Made by a program: the position numbers and the translations under genes
Shown here: one piece after another, positions 1-8,758 of the stretch
How positions within the stretch are numbered: position 1 is the stretch's first letter
Layout: every line of letters starts with the position of its first letter
Source: Erythrobacteraceae bacterium
GTDB taxonomy: Bacteria; Pseudomonadota; Alphaproteobacteria; Sphingomonadales; Sphingomonadaceae
Length of the DNA: 64,000 bases
Direction of reading: 5' to 3'
NCBI GenBank assembly: GCA_024642525.1
Contig: JAHEAX010000004.1
Coordinates: 81,689-145,688, forward strand
Notes under the pieces: model-generated
Seen by the model: only the letters and a program-made list of their open reading frames with translations
Databases searched by the model: none
What the model was told of the DNA's origin: nothing

Positions 1-750
1 GCCAGCTATTCGAAAAAGGGCGGCATTGGCGCAAACCTCTCACTTTCCTTCAGTTTCGGGCCTGATCCGCTGGATGGTGGTATCCGCTTTTCCGAAAAGA
101 AACTGGCCCGCGGCGGTCAGGCTGCTGTCACCGTGTTCCGCGATGACAATGGCGACGGCATTCGCGGGCCTGACGAAGAATTGCTGAAGGACGTTTACGT
201 GGAAGCCGGCTTCCGCACCACCGACTCAATCACCAATGAAAACGGCCAGGCCTTTGTTGATGAACTGCGCCCGTTTGTTCCGGTGATGGTGGGCGTGGAC
301 GAATCCTCTCTCGGCGATCCGTATCTCGCGCCTTCGACCAAGGGCATTGTGGTTGTGCCGCGGCCCGGCGTAGCAACGGTAATCGAACTGCCCGTGTCGC
401 CCTCTGGCGAAGTGGAAGGCGTCGTGCATTCACTGGCCGGAGTGGAAGCGCCCGGTGTTGCGCTGGAACTGATAGATGTGCGCGGTGCAATCGTGGCCAC
501 CACCGTCAGCGAATTTGACGGGTTCTTCTTGTTCGACCGTGTGCCCTATGGCCGCTATCGCCTGCGGGTCGCCGCCGATGCTGCACGCGCATTGGGCGTG
601 CGTAGCCAGATTCAGGACCCTGTTGAAGTCGCGCGGGGCAAGGATATCGCCCGCATGGGAATTATCAGGCTGGAAAAGGGAAGCCTGACAATTGCGCAGG
701 CTGATATGTCAAACACCGCTGGCGGCGTCTCGACCGGATCGCCGCCCTGA
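1..750 (+). CDS. C-terminal part of a surface/outer-membrane protein with B-type repeat domains (5' end outside window)
   Basis: The frame is open from the first base to a TGA at 748-750, giving 249 codons with no start in the window; the GTG at 133 is an internal codon. The first 20 codons end in an alternating stretch (SLSFSFG) that looks like a beta strand. Codons 48-53 read DDNGDG, a calcium-loop signature typical of SdrD B-type domains. A second carboxypeptidase-regulatory-like Ig fold follows (GEVEGVVHSLAG to YGRYRLRV). Such tails occur on large secreted or outer-membrane proteins, including usher-like proteins. No specific function can be assigned from the tail alone. Confidence 0.6.
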   Translation, partial: ASYSKKGGIGANLSLSFSFGPDPLDGGIRFSEKKLARGGQAAVTVFRDDNGDGIRGPDEELLKDVYVEAGFRTTDSITNENGQAFVDELRPFVPVMVGVDESSLGDPYLAPSTKGIVVVPRPGVATVIELPVSPSGEVEGVVHSLAGVEAPGVALELIDVRGAIVATTVSEFDGFFLFDRVPYGRYRLRVAADAARALGVRSQIQDPVEVARGKDIARMGIIRLEKGSLTIAQADMSNTAGGVSTGSPP

Positions 751-781
751 TTCGATTGGAACCGGCGCTGTCAGGCGTGGT

Positions 782-1243
782 TTAATCCTCGACCCATTCC
801 TCGGTCACATATTCGTGAATGATGGCGCGCTGCGGAATGGCGACCATCACCGGCACCAGCATGGCGGGGCCATAGCCTTGCGGATAATTCGCGTGGATTT
901 CCTCCACCGAGATGAGCCGCGCATCGCAAATTGCGCTCTGCGCTGAATGATGTGCACGGCATTGTTCAGCCCAGGCTGACTGGTCGAAAGCAGGCCGGTC
1001 CATATGCGGTGCCGGATGGTGATGGCCGTGCATCTCGGGATGTGGTGCACGTTCCGGCGCTTCCTGGCGGATATGGCTTTCATGCTCGCCCTTGGTATCG
1101 TCGGTCCATTCCAGCGTGAAGTCAGCCCCGGAATTCTGCACCGTTTCATCAACCTCGTTTGCTGGTGGATGCGCAACTGCGGGCGAGGCTGCAAGGAAGG
1201 TGCAAGAGGCGGCGGCAGACCAGAATGGCAGGCGAATATGCAT
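782..1243 (-). CDS. Exported histidine-rich hypothetical protein
   Basis: A 153-residue protein starting at an ATG preceded by a weak GGGAA. The N-terminus is a clear signal peptide with a probable cleavage after SPAVA, about residue 24. The middle is rich in His, Pro and Glu (HGHHHPAPHMDRP), which could bind metal. A WAEQCRAHH segment follows, and two cysteines about ten residues apart (in EQCR and AICD) could form a disulfide. Similar small exported proteins with a W-x2-QCR segment are known in sphingomonads, but without a function. It lies convergent to the preceding surface-protein gene and stands alone. The function is unknown. Confidence 0.6.
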   Translation of the reverse strand: MHIRLPFWSAAASCTFLAASPAVAHPPANEVDETVQNSGADFTLEWTDDTKGEHESHIRQEAPERAPHPEMHGHHHPAPHMDRPAFDQSAWAEQCRAHHSAQSAICDARLISVEEIHANYPQGYGPAMLVPVMVAIPQRAIIHEYVTEEWVED

Positions 1244-1390
1244 TTCAATTTCCCACTTGGTGTTCCGGAAGAATCGCCGGAATTAGGGGAAATTTTACCA
1301 TCGCCCACCGCCTTTCCCCAAGGAAACTCTTTGCATCGTCCCGTTTCGGGCCGTGTTGTTTCCATTGTGAGAAAAGGCAGGCGATACGCG

Positions 1391-1873
1391 TCAGATCCTG
1401 TTCGAAAGCACCCGCGCCAATGCTTCGACGCCCGCGGCATCTTCGTGGTCGAAACGGGATTTGTCCGGACTGTCGAGATCGATCACGGCAATCGTCCGCC
1501 CATCGCGCACAACCGGCACGACCAGTTCCGAATTGCTGGCTGCATCACATGCGATATGGCCGGGGAAGGCGTGAACATCTTTAACCAGCTGCGTTTTTCC
1601 TTCGCTGGCAGCAGTGCCGCACACGCCCTGGCCCATCGGGATGCGGATGCAGGCGGGCCTGCCCACGAACGGGCCAAGCACCAACTCATCGCCGATGACA
1701 CGGTAAAACCCGGCCCAGTTCAGGCGCGGGATAAATTCCCACATCAATGCTGCGACATTGGCCATGTTGGCCACTGAATCGCTTTCGCCGCTCGTCAGCG
1801 CATCGCACGCCTGCACCAACTGCCGGTGCAATTCGGCGGTTGGCAAATCGGAATCTGCGGTAAAATCATACAT
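1391..1873 (-). CDS. msrC: Free methionine-(R)-sulfoxide reductase (GAF domain)
   Basis: A 160-residue single GAF-domain protein. It reduces free L-methionine-(R)-sulfoxide in the cytoplasm, using thioredoxin-type reductant. Cys75, Cys85 and Cys109 have the spacing (10 and 24) of the three catalytic cysteines Cys84, Cys94 and Cys118 of E. coli MsrC. They sit in the expected motifs RPACIRIPMGQGVCG and FPGHIACD, followed by SNSELVVPV. Length matches the family. The gene is divergent from the membrane-anchored sugar dehydrogenase, and the 77 bases between them must hold both promoters. Confidence 0.92.
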   Translation of the reverse strand: MYDFTADSDLPTAELHRQLVQACDALTSGESDSVANMANVAALMWEFIPRLNWAGFYRVIGDELVLGPFVGRPACIRIPMGQGVCGTAASEGKTQLVKDVHAFPGHIACDAASNSELVVPVVRDGRTIAVIDLDSPDKSRFDHEDAAGVEALARVLSNRI

Positions 1874-1950
1874 ACAGGCTCTCTACTGCGCGCGGTGCGG
1901 GCTGCAACCAATGATTGCAGCAAGCCATGGTCTGCCTTATCCCCGCAGGC

Positions 1951-3408
1951 ATGAGCACAAAGAACAAGATACTCGCCTGGATCCTCGTCCTGATCCTCCT
2001 CGCCATTTTCGCAGTTGCCTGGATCGTCCAAGGTGACAGGGCGAATCTGACCTTGGCCGATGTGACAGGGACTGACCCGGTTCTGGAAGAACCCAATGCG
2101 GAAGCCATTCCAACCGTCAATATCGCAAAGCCGGTTGGCTGGGCAGCTGACGAGGTGCCGGTGGCCGCCGAAGGGCTGGCAGTGACCAGGTTTGCTGATG
2201 ATCTGGAGCATCCGCGGGTGATGTACACCATGCCCAATGGCGATGTTCTGGTAACGCTGACACGTGGGCCTTCTTCGGGCGATGGCGGCGGCTTTACGGC
2301 CTGGATTGCCAACATCCTGATGTCGCGGGCAGGCTCGACCGGCGCATCACCCAACAAGCTGGTGCTGCTGCGCGATACAGACGGAGATGGCAGTGCGGAT
2401 GTACGCCATGTGCTGCGGGACGACCTCGATTCGCCTTCGGGCATCGCATGGAACGATGGCGCGCTGTATGTTGCCAACCACGATGAACTGCTGAAATTCC
2501 CCTATGAAATGGGCAGCACCGCAGTTTCCGGCGATCCTGAAAAGCTGATGGACCTGCCTGCGGCAGGCAACCACTGGATGCGGAATATCACGATTAATCC
2601 TGAAGGCACGAAAATCTATGTCGCTGTGGGCTCTGCATCCAACATCGGTGAAAACGGTATGGATGTGGAAGAAGGCCGGGCGGCAATCTGGGAATATAAT
2701 CTGGAAGAAGGGCGCCAGCGCCTGTTTGCTACCGGACTGCGCAACCCCAACGGCCTTGCCTGGAACCCGTGGAGCGGCGAATTGTGGACCACGGTGAACG
2801 AACGCGATCAGCTCGGTTCTGACCTTGTGCCGGACTATCTGACCAATGTTCCGCTTGGCGCGAATTACGGCTGGCCGTGGATTTACTACAAGGACACGAT
2901 CGACCAGCGCGTAAAGGCGCCGATGCCTGCCTACACTAATGAATATGCGCGCCGGCCCGAATATGCACTCGGCCCCCATGTCGCGGCATTGGGCCTCGTG
3001 TTTTCCAAGCAGGGCACAACCATGGGCAAGGCATTCAGCAACGGTGCGTTCGTTGCTCGCCACGGTTCGTGGAACCGTAAACCCGCTTCGGGCTATGATG
3101 TCGTCTATGTAGCCTTTGATGCACGCGGCAACCCGCAGGGTAAGCCCGTGCCTGTGCTAACCGGTTTCCTCAACGACAATGGAACGACCAAAGGGCGGCC
3201 TACGTGGGTGACGTGGACCGGAAATGGTTCGCTGCTGGTGAGCGATGATACGGCAGGCATTATCTGGCGCGTGACTGCACCGGGTGCCGAGCCATCGGCT
3301 GAAATTTCCGGCATCCGCACGAAATCCCTGCCGCCGCAGCGCGAGTTGCGCGGCGATCCGGAAATCCGTTTCCGCGAGGAATATGCGCGCCAGCAGGTAG
3401 CCCAGTAA
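1951..3408 (+). CDS. Membrane-anchored PQQ-dependent sugar (sorbosone-type) dehydrogenase
   Basis: A 485-residue beta-propeller of the GSDH/L-sorbosone dehydrogenase family. It probably oxidises a sugar or aldose in the periplasm with PQQ and passes electrons to the respiratory chain. I start it at ATG 1951, which puts a single hydrophobic anchor (residues about 8-25, ILAWILVLILLAIF) at the N-terminus; a TTG at 1915 and an ATG at 1927 would add hydrophilic residues before it. Typical motifs are LRNPNGLAWNPWSGELW and GANYGWPW. DTDGDGSADVRHV is a propeller calcium loop. The substrate cannot be told from sequence. It is convergent with the acyl-CoA dehydrogenase, 20 bases apart. Confidence 0.83.
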   Translation: MSTKNKILAWILVLILLAIFAVAWIVQGDRANLTLADVTGTDPVLEEPNAEAIPTVNIAKPVGWAADEVPVAAEGLAVTRFADDLEHPRVMYTMPNGDVLVTLTRGPSSGDGGGFTAWIANILMSRAGSTGASPNKLVLLRDTDGDGSADVRHVLRDDLDSPSGIAWNDGALYVANHDELLKFPYEMGSTAVSGDPEKLMDLPAAGNHWMRNITINPEGTKIYVAVGSASNIGENGMDVEEGRAAIWEYNLEEGRQRLFATGLRNPNGLAWNPWSGELWTTVNERDQLGSDLVPDYLTNVPLGANYGWPWIYYKDTIDQRVKAPMPAYTNEYARRPEYALGPHVAALGLVFSKQGTTMGKAFSNGAFVARHGSWNRKPASGYDVVYVAFDARGNPQGKPVPVLTGFLNDNGTTKGRPTWVTWTGNGSLLVSDDTAGIIWRVTAPGAEPSAEISGIRTKSLPPQRELRGDPEIRFREEYARQQVAQ

Positions 3409-3428
3409 CGGGTTGCTGCTGGCGGCAA

Positions 3429-5171
3429 TCAGCCGACCAGCTGTTCTGCGCTCAGTTGATAGAGCAGGCCGGCGCCTGCCGTTGCGGAAGCCTTTAGGCC
3501 CGATGCCTCGGTCACCACATGGTCGAGGAAGAAGCGCGCTGTTACCGGCTTGGTTGCGGCCAGCGCGGGTGCTTCGCCCGCTTCCACGGCGCGTTTCTGT
3601 TTCAGCATCTGCCAGCCTGCAACGGCCACTGCGGACATGGTGCAGAATGGCACGCTGCCCGCCAGACGATCATCAAGACTGGCATCATCGCGCATCCATT
3701 TGCCGATTGCCGCGCAGTCATTCGCCAATGCCGCAAGCGCCGGTTCGTCAGCGCTTTCACGCGCGACATCTGCCATCAACGCGGCAAAAACCTCGCCATC
3801 TTCAAAGCCGAGTTTGCGTGTGACCAGATCGGCTGCCTGAATGCCGTTGGTGCCTTCGTAAATCGGTGCGATGCGCGCATCGCGGTAATGCTGGGCAGCG
3901 CCTGTTTCCTCGACAAAGCCCATGCCGCCATGCACCTGGATGCCGATACTGGCGACTTCCACGCCCGTGTCCGTGCCCCATGCCTTGATCAGCGGAACCA
4001 GCACTTCTGAACGGCGGGCCGCAGCTTCATCGCCCAGCGATCCGCGGTCGACCTGGCCGGCCGTGTAATAGAGCAGGGCGCGCATCGCCTCTGTCAGGCT
4101 TTTCATGCGCAGCAGCATCCGGCGCACATCCGGATGTTCTATGATCGCCACCGGATCGCGGTCGGGCGAACCGGCGCGGGTAGATTGCACGCGGTCTGCC
4201 GCATAATGCATCGCCTGTTGCAGCGCGCGTTCGGCGATCTGCACGCCCTGGCTGCCGACATTGATGCGCGCGGAATTCATCATGGTGAACATTGCAGCCA
4301 GTCCGCGGTTTTCCGCGCCGACCAGTTCGCCAATGCATTCGCCATTGTCGCCATAACTCATCACGCAAGTGGGCGATGCATTGATGCCCAACTTGTGTTC
4401 GAGACTGACGCAGCGCAAATCGTTCTTCGGGCCAAGCGACCCGTCTGCATTCACGTGATATTTCGGCACAACAAACAGGCTGATGCCGCGGCTGCCTTCC
4501 GGCGCGCCGGGCAGACGGGCCAGCACCAGGTGAATGATGTTCTGCGCCAGCTCATGCTCGCCCCAGGTGATGTAGATCTTCTGTCCGTTGATCCGGTATT
4601 TCCCGGCGTGTTCGCCATCCTCTATCGGCATGGCGGTGCTGCGCAAAGCGCCCACGTCGCTGCCAGCCTGCGGTTCGGTCAGGTTCATTGTGCCTGACCA
4701 TTCGCCGCTGATGAGCCGGGGCAGATACATCGCCTTTTGCGCTTCGCTGCCGTGGTCTGCCAGGGCATCCACCGCGCCCACAGACAGGATCGGCAGCAGA
4801 GTGAAGGCCATGTTGGCGCTGCCCAGATTTTCCAGCACATTGCAAGCGAGGGTGAACGGCAGCCCTTGTCCGCCAAATTCGGTGGGCGAGCCAATCGCGT
4901 TCCAGCCCTGTTCGACATAGGCCTGGTAGGCTTCTGCAAAACCGTCCGGCAAACGAACGACGCCGTTTTCCAGCTTCGCCCCTTCCAGGTCGCCTGCGCG
5001 GTTGAGTGGCGCAAATTCGCCGGCTGCAAATCCGCCGATTCCATCGACAATGGCTTCTACCATGTCAGCTTCGGCTGCGGCGAAACGTTCGGTTTGCGCC
5101 AGTTCCACGATGCCTGCGCAAACATTGATGGCAAGCAGCTGGTCCTGGGTGGGCGCTGTATAAGGGATCAC
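3429..5171 (-). CDS. Acyl-CoA dehydrogenase, long form with C-terminal extension
   Basis: A 580-residue flavoprotein that makes 2-enoyl-CoA. The FAD/substrate motif MNLTEPQAGSD is at about residues 162-172, and QVHGGMGFVEE and the catalytic-base region PIYEGTNGIQ are present. The C-terminal extension beyond about residue 450 is typical of the DmdC/FadE12-like long subgroup, whose members act on acyl-CoAs such as methylmercaptopropionyl-CoA. The frame is open further upstream, to 5336, but that would overlap the divergent sua5 by 86 bases. The GTG at 5169-5171 has a perfectly placed AAGGA, so it is chosen as start. The substrate is unknown. Confidence 0.88.
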   Translation of the reverse strand: MIPYTAPTQDQLLAINVCAGIVELAQTERFAAAEADMVEAIVDGIGGFAAGEFAPLNRAGDLEGAKLENGVVRLPDGFAEAYQAYVEQGWNAIGSPTEFGGQGLPFTLACNVLENLGSANMAFTLLPILSVGAVDALADHGSEAQKAMYLPRLISGEWSGTMNLTEPQAGSDVGALRSTAMPIEDGEHAGKYRINGQKIYITWGEHELAQNIIHLVLARLPGAPEGSRGISLFVVPKYHVNADGSLGPKNDLRCVSLEHKLGINASPTCVMSYGDNGECIGELVGAENRGLAAMFTMMNSARINVGSQGVQIAERALQQAMHYAADRVQSTRAGSPDRDPVAIIEHPDVRRMLLRMKSLTEAMRALLYYTAGQVDRGSLGDEAAARRSEVLVPLIKAWGTDTGVEVASIGIQVHGGMGFVEETGAAQHYRDARIAPIYEGTNGIQAADLVTRKLGFEDGEVFAALMADVARESADEPALAALANDCAAIGKWMRDDASLDDRLAGSVPFCTMSAVAVAGWQMLKQKRAVEAGEAPALAATKPVTARFFLDHVVTEASGLKASATAGAGLLYQLSAEQLVG

Positions 5172-5178
5172 GTCAATT

Positions 5179-5183
5179 TCCTT
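5179..5183 (-). promoter_or_regulatory. Ribosome binding site that fixes the acyl-CoA dehydrogenase start
   Basis: AAGGA on the minus strand, seven bases before the GTG at 5171. It supports this start over the longer frame that would run into the divergent gene. Confidence 0.7.
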
Positions 5184-5250
5184 TGCGGCTTCCGCGGCAT
5201 TTACGTTGGAAGAGCTTGGCTTTTCTGCGTCCCACCTATAGCGCGGCGGC

Positions 5251-6186
5251 ATGTCGGGCAAGAACGCTACGGAAACGGTAACGGCCAATGATGCCGGAAT
5301 TGCCCGCGCAGCGCGAATCGTGCGCGAAGGGGGCATTGTCGCCGTTCCGACAGAGACGGTTTATGGCCTTGCTGCCCGCGCCGATGATGCCGCTTCGGTA
5401 GAGAAGATCTACCATGCAAAGGGCCGCCCCGGTTTCAACCCACTTATCGTCCATGTCGATACGATGGAGCAGGCAGGTACGCTCGCCGAATTCAACGAAG
5501 CTGCACTGGCAATGACAGAACTTTATTGGCCGGGGCCTTTGACACTGGTGCTGCCCAGGAAGCCCGATGCAGCAGTTACACCAGCCGTGACAGCAGGGCT
5601 GGATACTATTGCCATCCGGATGCCGGCACACCCGGTGATGCGAGCACTGATCAGGGAAAGCGGCTGCCCTCTGGCTGCACCATCTGCCAATCGCAGCAAC
5701 GCAATCAGCCCGACCACTGCCAGCCATGTCAAAGCTACGCTGGATGGCCGGATTGACCTGATTCTGGATGCAGGCCCGTGCACCAAAGGTCTTGAATCCA
5801 CCATCATAGCGATCCGCCAAGACGGCATGCTTGAGGTGCTGCGGCCTGGGCCAATCAGTCTGGAGCAGGGCGGTGCGCTGTCAGCTGATATGGCATCGGG
5901 CAAGATTGAAGCGCCGGGCCAGATGAAATCCCATTATTCGCCCGGCAAGCCTGTGCGGTTGGAAGCCCATGAAGCGCAGGCGGATGAATATCTCATCGGA
6001 TTTGGCGAAGTCGCAGGCCACGATACCTTATCTGCAGGCGGCGATCTGGATGAAGCGGCGGGTCGGCTCTATGCCGCGCTCCACCAGGCAGCGGCATCGG
6101 ATTTGCCGAAAATCGCGGTTGCACCCGTTCCGAATGCCGGCTTGGGCGTTGCGATCAACGACCGGCTGCGGCGCGCTGCCGCCTGA
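5251..6186 (+). CDS. sua5: L-threonylcarbamoyladenylate synthase (Sua5 long form)
   Basis: A 311-residue protein that makes threonylcarbamoyl-AMP from threonine, bicarbonate and ATP, for the t6A37 modification of tRNAs reading ANN codons. The N-terminal YrdC domain shows GGIVAVPTETVYGLAA (about residues 30-45), AKGRPGFNPL and the nucleotide-binding PSANRSNAISPT. The C-terminal extension, including the linker PGQMKSHYSPGKPV, is the Sua5 domain that short TsaC proteins lack. It is divergent from the acyl-CoA dehydrogenase and ends 3 bases before the convergent lipoprotein gene. Confidence 0.93.
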   Translation: MSGKNATETVTANDAGIARAARIVREGGIVAVPTETVYGLAARADDAASVEKIYHAKGRPGFNPLIVHVDTMEQAGTLAEFNEAALAMTELYWPGPLTLVLPRKPDAAVTPAVTAGLDTIAIRMPAHPVMRALIRESGCPLAAPSANRSNAISPTTASHVKATLDGRIDLILDAGPCTKGLESTIIAIRQDGMLEVLRPGPISLEQGGALSADMASGKIEAPGQMKSHYSPGKPVRLEAHEAQADEYLIGFGEVAGHDTLSAGGDLDEAAGRLYAALHQAAASDLPKIAVAPVPNAGLGVAINDRLRRAAA

Positions 6187-6189
6187 AAA

Positions 6190-6522
6190 TCAGCGCGGGT
6201 CGGCCTCAACCGGAATGGTTGGCGCCAGCACTGCAATTTCGGCTTCTATCGCTTCCAGATCGCGGCATGACGACTGGTCGCCATCGGCACATTGGCGCGA
6301 TAGTTTTTCGCGTTGACGGTCAAGTTTGCCCAAACGTTCTTCGCGCTTGCGCAATTCGCGGCCGCGCTTTTCATCCGCTTCAGACTGGCTGGTGGTGGCC
6401 AGATCGACAGCCTTGCTGGCAACCTTGACCGGCGCTGTCACCACATCGAGCGCGGTTTTGGCGAGGCAGCCTGACAGCGCCAGGGCGGAACAAATTGCAA
6501 CAACAGGGGCTATGCGGCGCAT
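6190..6522 (-). CDS. Small predicted lipoprotein, unknown function
   Basis: A 110-residue protein. The start is the ATG at 6520-6522, preceded by AGGAAAGGA; an upstream in-frame ATG at 6546 has no such site and would add eight residues before the signal peptide. The N-terminus is a lipoprotein signal with lipobox LSGC at about residues 16-19. The rest is a charged, probably helical segment (RELRKREERLGKLDRQREKL) with a CADGDQSSC pair that could form a disulfide. Comparable small lipoproteins occur near cell-envelope genes in sphingomonads, without assigned roles. Confidence 0.65.
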   Translation of the reverse strand: MRRIAPVVAICSALALSGCLAKTALDVVTAPVKVASKAVDLATTSQSEADEKRGRELRKREERLGKLDRQREKLSRQCADGDQSSCRDLEAIEAEIAVLAPTIPVEADPR

Positions 6523-6618
6523 GGAAATTCCTTTCCTCGCCCGCATAGCCCCATTGATGTGTCCCGTCGATTAACCCCTTGCATTCACACGATGCCGAGG
6601 GGCTGCGCGGTCAGGAAA

Positions 6619-7371
6619 TTACTCCTTCTCCTCGCTCACAGATTTGCAGGTGACCGTGCCCGATCCCATGGATTTTACCTTGCAGGTGGCGTTGCCCGTA
6701 ATGGTGACATCGCCTGAACCCATGATCTTGGCATCCACATTGCCGTCAGATGCAAAGTCGGCATCGCCCGAACCCATGATCTTGAGATCGGCGGTTTCAA
6801 CCTTGAGGCCGCTCATCTGCGCGCTGCCTGCACCTGCGACTGTCAATTCGAGAGTTTTGACCACGCCAGCAGCTTCATACGCGCCGGAGCCCGCGATCGT
6901 GACTGACAGCTTGTCTGCATCGAGTTTGGCGGTCGATGCCTTGCCGCTGCCGAGGATCTTCACATCGGCTTCCCTGGTCATGCTGGCAGCTTCGATCTTG
7001 CCTGAACCCGCCAGGATCAGGGCCTTGGGCGAAGGCATCGTTACATTAACAATGGCCTTGCCGCCTTCATTCCAGCCGTCCTTTTCACGCATGATGCCAA
7101 GCGTGCCTTCCTTCAGCGTGAAGCGAAGCGCGGCAACGGCCTTGTCATCGCCTTCAACCTTGATCGCCAGCTTCTTGCCATCCTTGATGCGCACCGTGTC
7201 CGGGCCTGCCAGCAGGACTTCGGTCGGCGCGTCACCTGTTATATCCAGCTCTGAAAGGGGGACGCCTTCCTCGCCATTGATATTCACATTCATGCCATCG
7301 CAGCCCGCAATGCCGGCTGACATTGCAACCAGTGCGATCGGTGCGATCTTCCTGAAGAAATCCTGCAACAT
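6619..7371 (-). CDS. Lipoprotein with head-GIN (DUF2807) beta-helix domain
   Basis: A 250-residue protein. The start is ATG 7369-7371 with a strong GGAGGT seven bases upstream; the longer open frame to 7521 crosses the carD terminator and is not used. A signal peptide with lipobox GIAGC (about residues 19-23) predicts export and lipid anchoring. The rest carries repeated strands with the unit MGSGDAD / GSGKAS / AGSGAYE, the parallel beta-helix of DUF2807 proteins. They are called putative adhesins, but their role in Proteobacteria is not established. Confidence 0.8.
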   Translation of the reverse strand: MLQDFFRKIAPIALVAMSAGIAGCDGMNVNINGEEGVPLSELDITGDAPTEVLLAGPDTVRIKDGKKLAIKVEGDDKAVAALRFTLKEGTLGIMREKDGWNEGGKAIVNVTMPSPKALILAGSGKIEAASMTREADVKILGSGKASTAKLDADKLSVTIAGSGAYEAAGVVKTLELTVAGAGSAQMSGLKVETADLKIMGSGDADFASDGNVDAKIMGSGDVTITGNATCKVKSMGSGTVTCKSVSEEKE

Positions 7372-7378
7372 GCTGCTT

Positions 7379-7384
7379 ACCTCC
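7379..7384 (-). promoter_or_regulatory. Ribosome binding site fixing the DUF2807 lipoprotein start
   Basis: GGAGGT on the minus strand, seven bases before ATG 7369-7371. It places translation start at the lipoprotein signal peptide. Confidence 0.7.
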
Positions 7385-7452
7385 AAAATCCCGTAACAAG
7401 TTTGCGTGTTACCGATATAATACAGCAAGTGCGGTGTCGCAAGGCAGCGACG

Positions 7453-7480
7453 AAAAAGGGCCGCCCTTTCGGACGGCCCT
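7453..7480 (-). terminator. Rho-independent terminator of carD
   Basis: Read on the minus strand there is a 10-bp stem (AGGGCCGTCC with GGGCGGCCCT, one G-U pair) closed by a GAAA tetraloop and followed directly by five T. It lies 44 bases past the carD stop codon and before the DUF2807 gene, so it separates the two transcripts. Confidence 0.88.
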
Positions 7481-7524
7481 GATCGATTGCGATATGTCGC
7501 CGGTCGAATGACCGGAAGCAAAAC

Positions 7525-8058
7525 TTACGCGTCTTCAGTGTTCTCGTAATATTGCGGCGCGTGTTCGCGCAGCACGTCGAGAATCTTTTCCAGCGCAGCT
7601 GGTTCATCCGTCTTTTCCATCGCGGCCAGTTCACGGGCCAGGCGGCTGGAGGCAGCTTCGAAAATCTGCCGTTCGGAATAGCTCTGTTCGGGCTGGTCTT
7701 CGGGACGGAACAGATCGCGCGTCACTTCGGCGATCGACACCAGGTCGCCCGAATTGATCTTCGCTTCATATTCCTGCGCACGGCGCGACCACATGGTGCG
7801 CTTTACCTTGGGCTTGCCCTTCAGGGTTTCCATGGCTTCCTTCAGCGTCTTGTCGCTGGAAAGCTTGCGCATCCCGATGGCTTCGACCTTGTTGGTCGGA
7901 ACGCGGAGAGTCATACGCTCTTTTTCGAAACGCAGGACATACAGTTCAAGCTGCATCCCGGCGATTTCTTCATTTTGAAGTTCGATAACGCGACCCACCC
8001 CGTGCTTAGGGTAAACAACATAATCGCCAACGTCGAAGACGTTTGCTTCGGCTGCCAT
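7525..8058 (-). CDS. carD: CarD family transcriptional regulator
   Basis: A 177-residue protein. The N-terminal RNA-polymerase-interacting Tudor-like domain reads FDVGDYVVYPKHGVGRV (about residues 8-24). The helical C-terminal DNA-binding domain has MWSRRAQEYEAKINSGD, with the conserved Trp that contacts the promoter bubble edge. CarD proteins stabilise open complexes at housekeeping and rRNA promoters. Length is usual for alphaproteobacterial CarD. It follows fdxA on the same strand after a 346-base gap, so it has its own promoter there, and it ends in a strong terminator. Confidence 0.93.
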   Translation of the reverse strand: MAAEANVFDVGDYVVYPKHGVGRVIELQNEEIAGMQLELYVLRFEKERMTLRVPTNKVEAIGMRKLSSDKTLKEAMETLKGKPKVKRTMWSRRAQEYEAKINSGDLVSIAEVTRDLFRPEDQPEQSYSERQIFEAASSRLARELAAMEKTDEPAALEKILDVLREHAPQYYENTEDA

Positions 8059-8404
8059 ATAAAATCCTTTCGTGCGGGCAGTACCTGAACCAGAGGGAGG
8101 CTATTCCTGCAGGCCGCGAAATGACGCGCCCGGAAGCGGGAATTATTCTGTGGTTGGGGGTCTGCGCCTTTCCAGATACTAGCTCTGCCCGGTGCCGGCC
8201 GGTGCAGTTCTCCTATTATATAGCAGATTCGCAACAAAATTGCCAGACTCGCGAATTTAAGGCCAATCGCGCATTTCTGCGGGGCCATTTCACGGCCTGC
8301 CAGCCTCTAATTCGTGTAATCAGGACCGTGCCGGACCGCCTGTTTCAAGCGGTCCGTTGCAGGTCCTTAGTCGCTGGCCGGACAGGGCCGTGCCAGAGTT
8401 GCGT
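8059..8404. other. 346-base intergenic region between fdxA and carD
   Basis: No convincing coding frame is seen. It must hold the carD promoter on its left side, and on its right it contains a long imperfect hairpin (8322-8367). An AT-rich stretch (8209-8280: TATTATATAGCAG, GAATTTAAGG) lies about 150-200 bases before carD and is the best place for a promoter, but no clear -35/-10 pair could be fixed. Confidence 0.5.
8322..8367. repeat. Long imperfect hairpin downstream of fdxA
   Basis: Three paired blocks, AGGACC/GGTCCT, TGC/GCA and CGGACCGC/GCGGTCCG, give a 17-bp stem with a one-base and a two-base bulge and a 9-base loop. It starts 38 bases after the fdxA stop. There is no T run on either side, so it is not a standard intrinsic terminator. 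It may be a Rho-linked 3' end, an mRNA-stability hairpin or a repeat element. Confidence 0.6.
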
Positions 8405-8743
8405 TCAGTCGCCTTCGCCCGGTTCAGGGGTGAAGTATTTTTCGAACTTGTCTTCTTCGCCCTTATGCTCGTCGGCATCTTCCGGCGGATCTTTCTGGCT
8501 GGTGATATTCGGCCATTCGGCGGAATATTTGGTGTTCAGTTCCAGCCATTTTTCGAGATTGTCTTCGGTATCGGGCAGAATCGCTTCGGCCGGGCATTCA
8601 GGTTCGCAGACGCCGCAATCGATGCATTCGCTGGGATTGATAACCAGCATCGTTTCGCCTTCATAGAAGCAGTCGACAGGGCAGACTTCGACGCAGTCAG
8701 TATATTTGCATTTGATGCAAGCGTCGGTGACGACATAAGTCAT
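8405..8743 (-). CDS. fdxA: Seven-iron ferredoxin (3Fe-4S/4Fe-4S)
   Basis: A 112-residue soluble electron carrier. The N-terminal half has the two cluster motifs: [17 protein letters not shown], with the spacing of 7Fe ferredoxins, and [12 protein letters not shown] (about residues 40-51). The acidic C-terminal tail ([12 protein letters not shown] and beyond) is the usual FdxA extension. Its start is 15 bases after the stop of the S4-domain gene, so it is probably co-transcribed with the helicase and S4 genes upstream. Confidence 0.93.
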   Translation of the reverse strand: MTYVVTDACIKCKYTDCVEVCPVDCFYEGETMLVINPSECIDCGVCEPECPAEAILPDTEDNLEKWLELNTKYSAEWPNITSQKDPPEDADEHKGEEDKFEKYFTPEPGEGD

Positions 8744-8758
8744 GGCTGCGTGTTCCCC

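Noticed and set aside
5172..5336. Longer N-terminus of the acyl-CoA dehydrogenase
   Set aside because: It would overlap the divergent sua5 start and lacks a ribosome site; GTG 5171 has AAGGA at ideal distance.
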